Shown one piece after another: positions 1 through 8,640 of a stretch of DNA of 64,000 bases. The position numbers were made by a program, and so were the translations under genes. Within the stretch, counting starts at the first letter, position 1. Each line of letters begins with the position of its first letter. The notes below the pieces were generated by a model. That model did not search any database. It had not been told where the DNA came from and saw only the letters and a program-made list of their open reading frames with translations. Source of the stretch: Saccharothrix sp. NRRL B-16348 (lineage in GTDB: Bacteria > Actinomycetota > Actinomycetes > Mycobacteriales > Pseudonocardiaceae); contig NZ_LGED01000068.1 of NCBI RefSeq assembly GCF_001280085.1, positions 62,001 through 126,000 of the forward strand, given 5' to 3'.

Positions 1-672
1 AACCGGATCTTCCTGGACCCGCTGTTCAAGGGCGAGTACCCGGCGGACATCGTGGAGGACCTGGAGCCGTACGGCTTCTCCAAGCACATCCGCGAGAACG
101 ACCTGGAGATCATCTCCGCGCCGCTCGACCAGCTGGGCGTCAACTACTACGCCGAGCACTTCGTCAGCAGCACGCCGGAGCCCGAGGCCCCGGTCCAGAC
201 CAACGGGCGTCGCCCGACCGGGTCACCGTGGGTGGGCGCGGAGCACGTGTCGTTCCCCAGCCGCGGCCTGCCGCGCACCGACATGGACTGGGAGGTGCAG
301 CCGGACGGCCTGTTCAAGGTCCTCCTGCGGGTGCACCAGGACTACCCCAGCATCCCGCTGTACGTCACCGAGAACGGCGCGGCCTACGTCGACTCCGTCG
401 GCGACGACGGCTCGGTGAACGACCCCGAGCGCCTCGGTTACATCGAGTCGCACCTCAGGGCGGCCCACGCGGCCATCGAGGCGGGTGTCGACCTGCGCGG
501 TTACTTCGCGTGGTCGCTCATGGACAACTTCGAATGGGCCGAGGGCTACGCCAAGCGGTTCGGGATCGTGCATGTCGACTACGAGACCCAGGTGCGGACG
601 CCTAAGATGAGTGCCATGTGGTACTCGCAGGTTGCCCGTGGCAACGTTCTCGCGGCGACGGTCGCTCCGTGA
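1..672 (+). CDS. GH1 family beta-glucosidase, C-terminal part (5' end outside window)
   Basis: The reading frame is open from base 1, so the gene starts upstream and only the last 223 codons are seen. The YVTENG motif at about residue 123 carries the glycosyl hydrolase family 1 nucleophile Glu. The WSLMDNFEWAEGY block near the C-terminus is the usual GH1 aglycone/glucose-binding signature. The enzyme would hydrolyse cellobiose or other beta-glucosides; no signal peptide can be judged. Its stop overlaps the GTG start of the LacI-type repressor by 4 bases, so the two are cotranscribed. In Streptomyces the equivalent enzyme (BglC) lies beside cebR-cebEFG, so transport genes may lie just upstream, outside the window. 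Confidence 0.93.
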   Translation, partial: NRIFLDPLFKGEYPADIVEDLEPYGFSKHIRENDLEIISAPLDQLGVNYYAEHFVSSTPEPEAPVQTNGRRPTGSPWVGAEHVSFPSRGLPRTDMDWEVQPDGLFKVLLRVHQDYPSIPLYVTENGAAYVDSVGDDGSVNDPERLGYIESHLRAAHAAIEAGVDLRGYFAWSLMDNFEWAEGYAKRFGIVHVDYETQVRTPKMSAMWYSQVARGNVLAATVAP

Positions 673-1700
673 CAGATGCCGTTGACCCGCCCAAGGCGCG
701 ACGACCCAACACCCGGCTCGAGGAGGTCGCTCGGGCAGCCGGGGTGTCGAAGTCGACCGTCTCCCGGGTGATCAACGGCGAGCCGTACGTCAGCTCCAGG
801 GCGCGTGAAGCCGTCCACCAGGCCATCGGCAAGCTCGGGTACAGCCCGAACCAGGCGGCCCGAACGCTCGCGGGCAGCCGGGCCAACTGCATCGCCATGG
901 TCGTGTCCGAGCAGGGCAGCCGGGTGCTGAACGACCCGTTCTTCGCCGGTGTGCTGCGCGGTGTGCACGCCGAGCTCGCGGGCAAGCGGGTCCAGCTCGT
1001 CCTCATGATGAGCAAGGAGGGCGACGAGCAGGACCTGGTGAACTACCTCTGCGGTGGCCACGTGGACGGCGTGCTGGTGATCAGCCTGCACGGCCAGGAC
1101 CCGCTGCCCCGCACGCTCGCCGACGCGGGCCTGCCGACCGTGGTCTGCGGCAGGCCCCTCGGCGCCGGCGGAGTGCCCTATGTGGACTCGGACAACTTCA
1201 ACGGCGCCATGGAAGCGGCTCGCTACCTGGTCGCACGGGGCCACAAGCGCATCGGCACCATCGCCGGCCCCAGGGACATGGCCGTCGGCATGGACCGCCT
1301 CTCCGGCTGGAAGCGCGGGCTCAGCCAGGCCAGGGTCGACACCGGCCTGGTCGCGTACGGCGACTTCACGCCGGAGAGCGGCGCCGCCGCCATGGCCGAC
1401 CTGCTCCAGCAGGCCCCGGACCTGGACGCGGTGTTCGTCGGCGCGGACATCATGGCGCTCGGCGCGTTGCAGACCCTGCACGCGCACGGCAAGAGGGTGC
1501 CCGACGACGTCGCCGTGGTCGGCTTCGACGACCTGATGATCGCCTCCACCGCGGTGCCGCCGCTGACCACGATCCGGCAGGACGTGGAGCAGCTGGGGCG
1601 CACGATGACGTGGCGGCTCATGGCGGAGCTGGCCGGCGAGGAGAACCTCCCGCCGTTCCTGCTCCTCCCGACCGCGATGGTCACCCGTTCGAGCGCCTGA
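669..1700 (+). CDS. cebR: LacI family transcriptional regulator, CebR-like
   Basis: This 343-aa LacI/GalR repressor has an N-terminal helix-turn-helix (EEVARAAGVSKSTVSRVING, about residues 17-36) followed by a periplasmic-binding-protein-like sensor domain. I chose GTG 669 because it overlaps the beta-glucosidase stop (GTGA) and leaves a short lead before the HTH; an upstream frame extension would run inside the beta-glucosidase. The CebR assignment rests on the adjacent beta-glucosidase and on a perfect TGGGAGCGCTCCCA box before the next gene, which is the box known for cellobiose/cellotriose-responsive CebR in Streptomyces. It probably represses cello-oligosaccharide genes and is released by the sugar (inference). 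The family call is secure; the CebR orthology is likely, not proven. Confidence 0.85.
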   Translation: MTDAVDPPKARRPNTRLEEVARAAGVSKSTVSRVINGEPYVSSRAREAVHQAIGKLGYSPNQAARTLAGSRANCIAMVVSEQGSRVLNDPFFAGVLRGVHAELAGKRVQLVLMMSKEGDEQDLVNYLCGGHVDGVLVISLHGQDPLPRTLADAGLPTVVCGRPLGAGGVPYVDSDNFNGAMEAARYLVARGHKRIGTIAGPRDMAVGMDRLSGWKRGLSQARVDTGLVAYGDFTPESGAAAMADLLQQAPDLDAVFVGADIMALGALQTLHAHGKRVPDDVAVVGFDDLMIASTAVPPLTTIRQDVEQLGRTMTWRLMAELAGEENLPPFLLLPTAMVTRSSA

Positions 1701-1716
1701 GTCGATCTCGAACGAC

Positions 1717-1757
1717 ACGCAGCGACCCGGGCCCCACGGTCCGGGTCGCTGCGTTTT
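1717..1757 (+). terminator. Rho-independent terminator after the beta-glucosidase/cebR operon
   Basis: A 14-bp perfect stem (ACGCAGCGACCCGG paired with its complement at 1741-1754) encloses a 10-base loop and runs directly into TTTT. It lies 16 bases after the repressor stop. Confidence 0.85.
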
Positions 1758-1770
1758 CGAATCGATTCGA
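1757..1770. repeat. Perfect 14-bp palindrome TCGAATCGATTCGA
   Basis: A perfect palindrome sits directly after the terminator T-run and about 75 bases before the GH74 promoter. It is far more AT-rich than its surroundings. It could bind a second regulator, but no cognate protein is identified. The rest of 1701-2032 holds the terminator, the promoter and the CebR-type operator listed separately, and nothing else I can name. Confidence 0.4.
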
Positions 1771-1845
1771 CCCGTCTTTCGACGTGTTCGACGCGACCCG
1801 GCGCGCCCGAACCCACACTTCACTCGGATGGCGTAGCGCGGACCC

Positions 1846-1875
1846 TTGCCGTCAGTCGATCAGCCTGGCTACGGT
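1846..1875 (+). promoter_or_regulatory. Candidate promoter of the GH74 gene
   Basis: TTGCCG (1846-1851) and TACGGT (1870-1875) are spaced by 18 bases and fit actinobacterial housekeeping -35/-10 elements. The predicted transcription start lies just upstream of the CebR-type operator, which suits repression by roadblock. This is pattern matching only. Confidence 0.45.
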
Positions 1876-1891
1876 CCAATCCTGCCCGATC

Positions 1892-1905
1892 TGGGAGCGC
1901 TCCCA
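1892..1905. promoter_or_regulatory. CebR-type operator TGGGAGCGCTCCCA
   Basis: The perfect 14-bp palindrome TGGGAGCGCTCCCA is identical to the CebR box described for Streptomyces cellulose-utilisation genes. The dyad extends by one base on each side (C...G). It lies between the candidate promoter and the GH74 start, 128 bases upstream of the ATG, and the likely repressor is encoded immediately upstream. Confidence 0.85.
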
Positions 1906-2032
1906 GGCCAGTGGCGCCGCGTGTTCGGACCGCACGACCGCAAGACCCCTGACTTCCAGAGCCAGGGGGGAGGCGGATCCCTCTCGCCCACCGCCTCCTC
2001 CCACCCCTTCCGGCGCAAAGGAGCGCAGCACG

Positions 2033-4840
2033 ATGGCCCGACCCATCCCGCCCACGGCGGCAGTCGCCGCGCCCGGCTCGCCCCGTCGGCAGCGCGGGAG
2101 TGGCGTCGCGAAGCGGCTCGGCGCGTTGGCCGCCGCGGCCGTCGCCGCGCTCGGCGTGGTGCTGGTGACCGCGGCGGGCAGCCCCGCGGCCGAACCCACC
2201 GACCTCACCGCCGCGGGCATCGTGCAGCCGCACGACTGGCGCAACGTGGAGATCGCGGGCGGCGGGTTCGTGCCGGGCATCGTGTTCAGCCCCGCGGAGA
2301 AGGACCTGATCTACGCGCGCACCGACATCGGCGGCGCGTACCGGTGGAACCAGGCCACGGGCCGGTGGATCCCGCTGCTCGACTGGGTCGGCTGGGACAA
2401 GTGGGGCTACAACGGCGTCGCGAGCATCGCGCCCGACCCGAAGGACGCCGACAAGGTCTACGCCGCCGTCGGCATGTACACCAACAGCTGGGACCCGAAC
2501 AACGGCGCCATCCTGCGCTCGGCGGACCGCGGCGCCACCTGGCAGCGCACCGAGCTGCCGTTCAAGGTCGGCGGCAACATGCCCGGCCGCGGCATGGGCG
2601 AGCGGTTGTCCGTCGACCCGAACGACGGCCGGGTGCTGTACTTCGGCGCGCCGAGCGGCAAGGGCCTGTGGCGCAGCACCGACAGCGGCGTCACCTGGTC
2701 GCAGGTCGCGAGCTTCCCCAACCCCGGCAACTACGTCGCCGACCCGAACGACACCAACGGCTACGCCAACGACATCCAGGGCGTGGTCTGGGTGACCTAC
2801 GACCCGCGGTCGTCGGCGGCGGGCAGCCCCAGCAAGACGATCTACGTCGGCGTCGCCGACAAGGAGAACACCGTCTACCGCAGCACGGACGCGGGCGCGA
2901 CGTGGACCAGGCTGGCCGGCCAGCCCACCGGCTACATCGCCCACCAGGGCGAGCTGGACACCGAGGGCGGCTTCCTCTACCTGGCGACCAGCGACACCGG
3001 CGGCCCGTACGACGGCGGCAAGGGCGACGTGTGGAAGTACAACACCGCCACCGGCGCGTGGAGCCAGATCAGCCCCATCCCGTCCAGCAGCTCCGACGCC
3101 TACTTCGGCTACAGCGGCCTGACCATCGACCGGCAGGACCCGGACACGCTGATGGTCGCCACCCAGATCTCCTGGTGGCCGGACATCATCATCTTCCGCA
3201 GCACCGACGGCGGCGCGACGTGGACGCGGGCGTGGGACTACACGAGCTACCCCAACCGCAGCTTCCGCTACAAGATGGACATCAGCTCCTCGCCGTGGCT
3301 GAGCTGGGGCGCGAACCCGCAGCCGCCGGAGACCACGCCCAAGCTGGGCTGGATGGTCGAGTCGCTGGAGATCGACCCGTTCGACTCCAACCGGATGATG
3401 TACGGCACGGGCGCGACCGTCTACGGCACCACCGACCTGCTGAAGTGGGACGACGGCGGCCAGATCACGATCAAGCCGACCGCCGCGGGGCTGGAGGAGA
3501 CCGCGGTGCTCGACCTGATCAGCCCGCCCGCGGGCGCGCCGCTGATCAGCGGCCTCGGCGACATCGGCGGGTTCCGGCACGACGACCTCACCAAGGTGCC
3601 GGCGTTGATGTTCCAGCAGCCCAACTTCACCACGACCACCAGCCTGGACTACGCCGAGAAGAACCCGTCGGTGATCGTCAGGTCCGGCAACGTGGACGGC
3701 TCGCCGCACGTGGCGTTCTCCACCGACGGCGGCTCGAACTGGTTCGCGGGCTCGGAACCGGGCGGCGTCACCGGCGGCGGCACGGTCGCGGCGGCGGCGG
3801 ACGGCTCCCGCTTCGTGTGGAGCCCGGCGGGCGCGGCCGTGCACCACTCGGTGGGCTTCGGCAACACGTGGACGCCGTCCACCGGCATCCCGGCGGGCGC
3901 CGTGGTCGAGTCCGACCGGGTCAACCCGAACAAGTTCTACGGTCTGGCCGCGGGCAGGCTCTACACCAGCACCGACGGCGGCGCGACGTTCACCGCCGGC
4001 CCCGAGGTGGCGGCGACCAAGCTCAAGGCCGTGCCGGGACACGAGGGCGACCTCTGGCTGACCGGCGACGGCCTGTTCCGGTCCATCGACTCCGGCGTCA
4101 CGGTCCGCAAGAACAAGTGGGTCACCAAGGCCGTCAGCGTCGGGTTCGGCAAGGCCGCCGAGGGCAAGACCTACCCGGCCATGTACACCGTGCTGGCCTT
4201 CGAGGACGGCCGGCTGGGCGTCTACCGGATGGAGGGCTTCGGCTTCGACGGCCTGGCCGCGGGCTTCGTGCACATCAACACCGGGGTGAACCAGCAGTTC
4301 GGCAACATGGGCGAGGCGATCACCGGCGACCCGCGCGTCTACGGGCGCGTCTACCTGGGCACCAACGGCCGGGGCATCCTCGTCGCCGACCCGAGCGGCG
4401 GCATCTCGACCACGGAGCCGTTCACCACGACCACCACCCCGACGACGACCTCGTCGAGCACGACGTCGTCGAGCACCACCACGACCACCACTGGGTCGAC
4501 CACCGTCACCGATCAGCCGCCACCCGGCTGCACGGTGCAGTACCGGGTCGTCAGCCAGTGGGGAGGAGGCTTCACCGGGTCGGTGAAGATCACCAACCGG
4601 GGTTCCGGCATCAACGGCTGGAACCTTGGCTGGTCGTTCGCGAACGGCCAGCGGATCACCAACAGTTGGAACGGCAAGGTGTCGCAGAGCGGCCCCGCCG
4701 TGACGGTGACCAACGAGGGCTGGAACGGGACCATCGGAGCGGGTGGCTCGGTGGACTTCGGATTCCAGGCGAGCTGGCAGGGCAGCAACGTCGCACCCAC
4801 CGGCTTCACGCTGAACGGCAGGTCCTGTTCCACGAGCTGA
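2033..4840 (+). CDS. Secreted GH74 xyloglucanase with C-terminal CBM2
   Basis: This 935-aa secreted endo-xyloglucanase starts at ATG 2033, 9 bases after the ribosome binding site AAAGGAG (2017-2023). A long signal peptide (residues 1 to about 50; twin-R stretches, then an Ala/Val-rich core ending SPAAE) precedes the catalytic module. The two-beta-propeller GH74 domain covers about residues 55-790 and repeats Asp-box-like RSTDGGATWT motifs. Both expected catalytic Asp contexts are present: RTDIGGAYRW near residue 98 and SGLGDIGGF near 507. A Thr/Ser linker (about 793-830) leads to a cellulose-binding CBM2 (CTVQY to the final Cys). It would cut the xyloglucan backbone outside the cell, yielding oligosaccharides for the beta-glucosidase and xylose pathways. 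The upstream CebR-type box implies cello-oligosaccharide induction. Confidence 0.95.
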   Translation: MARPIPPTAAVAAPGSPRRQRGSGVAKRLGALAAAAVAALGVVLVTAAGSPAAEPTDLTAAGIVQPHDWRNVEIAGGGFVPGIVFSPAEKDLIYARTDIGGAYRWNQATGRWIPLLDWVGWDKWGYNGVASIAPDPKDADKVYAAVGMYTNSWDPNNGAILRSADRGATWQRTELPFKVGGNMPGRGMGERLSVDPNDGRVLYFGAPSGKGLWRSTDSGVTWSQVASFPNPGNYVADPNDTNGYANDIQGVVWVTYDPRSSAAGSPSKTIYVGVADKENTVYRSTDAGATWTRLAGQPTGYIAHQGELDTEGGFLYLATSDTGGPYDGGKGDVWKYNTATGAWSQISPIPSSSSDAYFGYSGLTIDRQDPDTLMVATQISWWPDIIIFRSTDGGATWTRAWDYTSYPNRSFRYKMDISSSPWLSWGANPQPPETTPKLGWMVESLEIDPFDSNRMMYGTGATVYGTTDLLKWDDGGQITIKPTAAGLEETAVLDLISPPAGAPLISGLGDIGGFRHDDLTKVPALMFQQPNFTTTTSLDYAEKNPSVIVRSGNVDGSPHVAFSTDGGSNWFAGSEPGGVTGGGTVAAAADGSRFVWSPAGAAVHHSVGFGNTWTPSTGIPAGAVVESDRVNPNKFYGLAAGRLYTSTDGGATFTAGPEVAATKLKAVPGHEGDLWLTGDGLFRSIDSGVTVRKNKWVTKAVSVGFGKAAEGKTYPAMYTVLAFEDGRLGVYRMEGFGFDGLAAGFVHINTGVNQQFGNMGEAITGDPRVYGRVYLGTNGRGILVADPSGGISTTEPFTTTTTPTTTSSSTTSSSTTTTTTGSTTVTDQPPPGCTVQYRVVSQWGGGFTGSVKITNRGSGINGWNLGWSFANGQRITNSWNGKVSQSGPAVTVTNEGWNGTIGAGGSVDFGFQASWQGSNVAPTGFTLNGRSCSTS

Positions 4841-4847
4841 GGACGGC

Positions 4848-5234
4848 TCAGCGCAGCCCTCGTTTTGCCTGGCGGCGCAGCTGCATTATCCGGGCTGCGC
4901 CGACCAGGGCCACCAGGATCGCCCCGGCGATCGCCGCGAACAGCAGCGCCACGCCGAGCGGCAGCGTGCCCGCCGCGCCGAGGAAGTGGATCGTGGCGTC
5001 GGCGAGGTTCTGCAGGATGAACACCAGCAGCACGATCAGCACCACGATCGAGGCCAGCACGGCGACCCACGTGCCGCTGATCCTGGTCGGCTTCAGCTTG
5101 GCCTGCGTGCCGGTCTGCCGCTCCGGCGCGCCGGTGACCGAGGGTTCGACGGCGCCCGACCCCGTCCCGCGAGCGTCCGGGAACGCGCTGGTCGGCACGG
5201 CTTCGGTGCGGTCGTCGTCACGCGGCGTGGTCAC
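4848..5234 (-). CDS. LapA-domain-like small membrane protein
   Basis: This 128-aa protein has a hydrophilic N-terminus of about 50 residues followed by two hydrophobic segments (VAVLASIVVLIVLLVFILQN and LPLGVALLFAAIAGAILVAL) and a basic tail. That layout, with the ILQN motif after the first helix, is typical of LapA/DUF1049 domain proteins of actinobacteria, whose role is unclear. GTG 5234 is chosen; an in-frame TTG at 5270 would add 12 residues and abut the stop of the upstream nSTAND gene. It lies on the same strand just after that gene and converges on the GH74 gene with a 7-base gap. Confidence 0.75.
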   Translation of the reverse strand: MTTPRDDDRTEAVPTSAFPDARGTGSGAVEPSVTGAPERQTGTQAKLKPTRISGTWVAVLASIVVLIVLLVFILQNLADATIHFLGAAGTLPLGVALLFAAIAGAILVALVGAARIMQLRRQAKRGLR

Positions 5235-5270
5235 GCGGTGATTATCTGCCCGCCCGCGCCCGCCCGCCAA

Positions 5271-7955
5271 TCAACCGCACGGGCGTTCGTACGGCAGGGC
5301 GCCGACGTACTGCTGCCACTCCTCGCGCGAGATGTGCGTGGTGACCTCGGCGCACATCTCGGTCACCGCCGTGTCGAAGTCGAACTCCCACGAGCGGGTC
5401 GTGCCGTTGGCCTTGGACGTGACCACGTTGGTCGCGCCGGCGCCGAAGCCCACCGCGTAGACGCCCTCGGTGAGCCCGTTGATCCGGCCGCGCTCGACCG
5501 GCTCACGCAGGTCGGACACGTCCCACAGCGCCACCTTGTCCTGCGTGCCGACCGTGGCGAGCGCGTCGCCGGACCGGTGGAAGCCCAGCGCCTGGACCGC
5601 GCCGCGGTGCGCCTTGCGCGACCACAGCTCGGCCGGCTTCGACCGGTCGGTCACGTCGTACAGCCTGACCTCGCCCTTCGCGGTGCCGAGCGCCAGCGTG
5701 CGGCGGTCGTGCGACAAGGCCGCCGCGGTGATGTCCCGCGCGGTGTCCAGCTCCGTGAGCAGCGTCGGCAGCTTCGGCTCCGACACGTCCCACAGCCGGA
5801 CCACGCCCATGACGTCGTGGGTCACGACAACCTCGCCGTCCGGGCTGTAGACGAAGCCGACGACCGGTCGCGGCTGGTCGGTCAGGCGGGCCGCCTCGAC
5901 CGGCTTGGCCGGGTCCGCCCAGTCCCACACCGTGACCTCGTCGTCGGACACGGTGACCAGCGTGCGGGCGCGGGCGGGGTCGAGCGCGATCCGGCCGACC
6001 GGGGGAGTGAAGGTGTGCACGACCTCCGAGGTCAGGTCGGTGACGTCCCAGACCTTCGCCTGCTCGTCCACCAAGGTGGTCGCGAACGCCTGGCCGCGGG
6101 CGTTCAGGGCGATCGAGGTCACCGTCTCGTCGGCGGGCCCGAGCGCGTGCGTGGGCGGCCTCCGGCTGGTGTCCGGTGCGAGGTCCGGGTCGCTGAGCGC
6201 CTGGGCGGACGCGAACGCGGCACGGGCGGCCACGTCCAGCTCGCTCGCCGCGCGCGCGGTCAGCACCCCGTCGCGGGTCTCGTCGCTCGGGTTGAGGTGG
6301 TGGGCGGCGATGGCGAGCTGGTCGGCGAGCTGCGCGTCGCTGCTGCGCAGGCTCTGCGACTGGTTGGCCACGTACCAGGCGGCCGACGACTTCCAGCCCG
6401 CCGCGGCTTCCTTCTGCGCGCCGATCGCGATCACCACGGCGGTGCCGGCGAGCAGCAGCAGCACGGCCAGCAGCGCCACGAGCTGGCGCAGCCTGCGGGT
6501 GTGCCGGAGGGCGAGCAGCCGTTCCCGGTCGCGCGCCTGGAGGCTCTCGGCCAGGAAGTCGCGTTCCTGTGCGCTGGTGCGCACGCCGTCGCGCTGCGTC
6601 CACTCGACCGCGGTGTCCAGCCGCGTGCCCCGGTACAGCGCGTCCGGGTCGCGGCCGAGCGACTCCCAGGTGGCCGCGGCCTCGGTGAGCCTGCGCATGG
6701 TGCGCAGCCCGTCCCGGTCCTCGGCGAGCCAGCCGCGCAGCCGTGGCCACGAGCGGATCAGCGCCTCGTGCGCGATCTCGACGCTGTCCCGGTCCAGGGT
6801 GAGCAGCCGGGCGTGGGCGAGCCGGTCGAGCACCACGTCCACGTCCACGTCGTGGTCGAGCTCGGCGCGGGGCAGCCGGCGCTTGGTGTCCTCGGTGCCG
6901 TCGCCGAGTGCGGTGAGCCGCAGGAACACCTGCCGCGCCAACGCGCGCTGGTGGCGTTCCAGCGACGTGTAGGTGCGTTCGGCGGTCTGCGCGATGGCGT
7001 GCTGGATGCCGCCCGCGGCCTCGTAGCCGGCCAGCGTCAACGTCGTGCCGCGGCGTCGCCGCCAGGTCTCCAGCAGCGCGTGCGACATCAGCGGCAGCAC
7101 GCCCGCCTGGCCGGTGGCGTCCGCGATGAGCTGCGACACCAGCGCCGTCTCCACCGTGCACGACGCCTTCACGGCGGGCTGCATGATCACCTGGCGCAGC
7201 TCCTCGGCGCCCATCGGCCCGAGCAGCAGCTGACCGTCGGTCAACGCCTCCACCAGCGCCGGGTGCTGCGCGCAGTGCCCGTAGAAGTCGGCCCGCACGC
7301 CGACGACGACCTTGCACCGTGCGGTCAGCAGGGCGTCGATGTAGGCGGTGCGCTGGTCGGCGTCCGGCCAGAGCGTGAAGACCTCTTCGAACTGGTCCAC
7401 GATGAGCAGGTCGGCGGTCAGGTCCGGGTCGGCGGTCTCGCTGGGCGTGGTGACCACGACCCGGCCGGTCACCCGCGGCACCAGGCCGGCGAGCAGCAGG
7501 GACGACTTGCCCGCGCCCGACGCGCCGAACACCGCGACGAACCGGCGGTGCGCGATGCGCTGCTCCAGGTCGTCCAGGAGGTGGTCGCGGCCGAAGAACC
7601 ACTCGGCGTCCTCGGTGCCGTAGGCCGCCAGGCCCGCGTACGGCGGGTGGCCCTCGTCGGCGTCCGGGTCGGGGCTGGGCAGCACCTCGGCGGCGACCTG
7701 CCGCCACCGGTCCTCCCACTCGGCCACGTCGCCCTCGCAGGCGCGCACGTAGGCCAGCGTCACGGCGAGCGTGGGCAGCCTGCGCCCGCCCGCCGCGTCG
7801 GACAGGGTCGTGGCCGAGTAGTGGGCGCGCGCGCCGAGCTGCCGGTAGCTGTGCCCGCCCGCCTTGTCCCGCAACGACCGGAGGTCGGCGGCGAACTTGA
7901 GCAACGGGCTGTCACCGACGTCCAACGGGCGCTCTCCGCGCGGCAACCGGTCCAC
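5271..7955 (-). CDS. HTH / nSTAND NTPase / WD40-repeat signalling protein
   Basis: This protein of about 894 aa has three parts. An N-terminal XRE-like helix-turn-helix (about residues 10-85) comes first. A novel STAND NTPase module follows, with Walker A GASGAGKSS near residue 145 and a Walker B-like DLLIVDQFEEVF near 185. After a transmembrane stretch near 490-510 comes a C-terminal WD40 propeller from about residue 585 (repeated VWDWADP / LWDVSEP / LYDVTDR strands). STAND proteins act as signal-triggered oligomerising switches, and many serve in defence or development; the trigger here is unknown. The start is uncertain: GTG 7955 is used, and TTG 7925 has a better-spaced GGAGAG. A longer frame would overlap the divergent kinase-like gene. 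Confidence 0.85.
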   Translation of the reverse strand: MDRLPRGERPLDVGDSPLLKFAADLRSLRDKAGGHSYRQLGARAHYSATTLSDAAGGRRLPTLAVTLAYVRACEGDVAEWEDRWRQVAAEVLPSPDPDADEGHPPYAGLAAYGTEDAEWFFGRDHLLDDLEQRIAHRRFVAVFGASGAGKSSLLLAGLVPRVTGRVVVTTPSETADPDLTADLLIVDQFEEVFTLWPDADQRTAYIDALLTARCKVVVGVRADFYGHCAQHPALVEALTDGQLLLGPMGAEELRQVIMQPAVKASCTVETALVSQLIADATGQAGVLPLMSHALLETWRRRRGTTLTLAGYEAAGGIQHAIAQTAERTYTSLERHQRALARQVFLRLTALGDGTEDTKRRLPRAELDHDVDVDVVLDRLAHARLLTLDRDSVEIAHEALIRSWPRLRGWLAEDRDGLRTMRRLTEAAATWESLGRDPDALYRGTRLDTAVEWTQRDGVRTSAQERDFLAESLQARDRERLLALRHTRRLRQLVALLAVLLLLAGTAVVIAIGAQKEAAAGWKSSAAWYVANQSQSLRSSDAQLADQLAIAAHHLNPSDETRDGVLTARAASELDVAARAAFASAQALSDPDLAPDTSRRPPTHALGPADETVTSIALNARGQAFATTLVDEQAKVWDVTDLTSEVVHTFTPPVGRIALDPARARTLVTVSDDEVTVWDWADPAKPVEAARLTDQPRPVVGFVYSPDGEVVVTHDVMGVVRLWDVSEPKLPTLLTELDTARDITAAALSHDRRTLALGTAKGEVRLYDVTDRSKPAELWSRKAHRGAVQALGFHRSGDALATVGTQDKVALWDVSDLREPVERGRINGLTEGVYAVGFGAGATNVVTSKANGTTRSWEFDFDTAVTEMCAEVTTHISREEWQQYVGALPYERPCG

Positions 7956-8109
7956 CCCCCTGGCAGTCTTGCGACGATTGTCCGCAGTGACAAACGTGCC
8001 GTCCAGGTTGTCAGACGAGGCGACGCGGTATGTCCGCTTCGGGTGACTGCATTCGGGTGAACAGGTGGGGGAGGACTTCGCCTGCGTGTTCGCCACTAGG
8101 CTCGGCGGG

Positions 8110-8640
8110 GTGGCCCGCCTGATCGCGTTGAACGGTCCGCCGGGGTGCGGCAAGTCGACCATCGCGCGCCGTTACGCCGACGACCACCCGCCCGCGTTGG
8201 CACTGGACGTCGACCGGGTGCGGGACCTGATCGCCGGCGACCTCGGCGAGGCCGGCCGCCTGGCGCGGGACATCGCCATCGCCGCGGCTCGCGTGCACCT
8301 GACGTCGGGCCACGACGTCGTCGTGCCCCAGTTCCTGGGCCGCCCGGAGTTCCTGGACCGCCTCGCCGCCCTGGCCGACGAGGTGCGTGCGACGTACCAC
8401 GAGGTCGTGCTGATTGACACCAGGGACAACGCGATCCGGCGCTTCACCGAGCGCGGCACGATCCAGGCCACCCCGGCGGAGCTGTCCGCGATGTACGACA
8501 ACCTGCAAACGATCATCGCCACCCGCCGCCCCACCCTCGTCCCCTCCATCGAAGGTGACCCGGATCACACCTATCAGTCGCTCCTGACCGTCCTGAATGC
8601 AGAACTCGCCCTGCCTGAACGTTCGACACGCTCAACCTGA
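8110..8640 (+). CDS. P-loop kinase-like ATPase
   Basis: This 176-aa protein begins with a beta-strand and Walker A (LIALNGPPGCGKSTIARR, about residues 4-21), as in gluconate/shikimate-kinase-like and zeta-toxin-like small kinases. A DVDRVRDLI stretch follows, and FTERGTIQATPAELSAMYDNL resembles the lid region. The substrate cannot be told. GTG 8110 is preferred over GTG 8065 because the P-loop then starts at the usual position, and TAGGCT (8097-8102) suits a leaderless -10. The last codons (…ERSTRST) are made from the repeat family described at 8621-8740, so the C-terminus was probably altered by repeat insertion. Confidence 0.75.
   Translation: MARLIALNGPPGCGKSTIARRYADDHPPALALDVDRVRDLIAGDLGEAGRLARDIAIAAARVHLTSGHDVVVPQFLGRPEFLDRLAALADEVRATYHEVVLIDTRDNAIRRFTERGTIQATPAELSAMYDNLQTIIATRRPTLVPSIEGDPDHTYQSLLTVLNAELALPERSTRST

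Noticed and set aside
1820..4273. Long open frame antisense to the GH74 gene
   Set aside because: It is an Arg/Ala/Gly-rich shadow of codon bias in high-GC DNA; GH74 domains and the signal peptide lie on the plus strand.
4413..4520. ACC/ACG-rich tract taken as a microsatellite
   Set aside because: It encodes the Thr/Ser linker between GH74 and CBM2, normal for secreted cellulases.
4986..8060. Over 1,000-codon plus-strand frame across the nSTAND gene
   Set aside because: Low-complexity composition with no domain, while the minus strand encodes HTH, Walker A/B and WD40 motifs.
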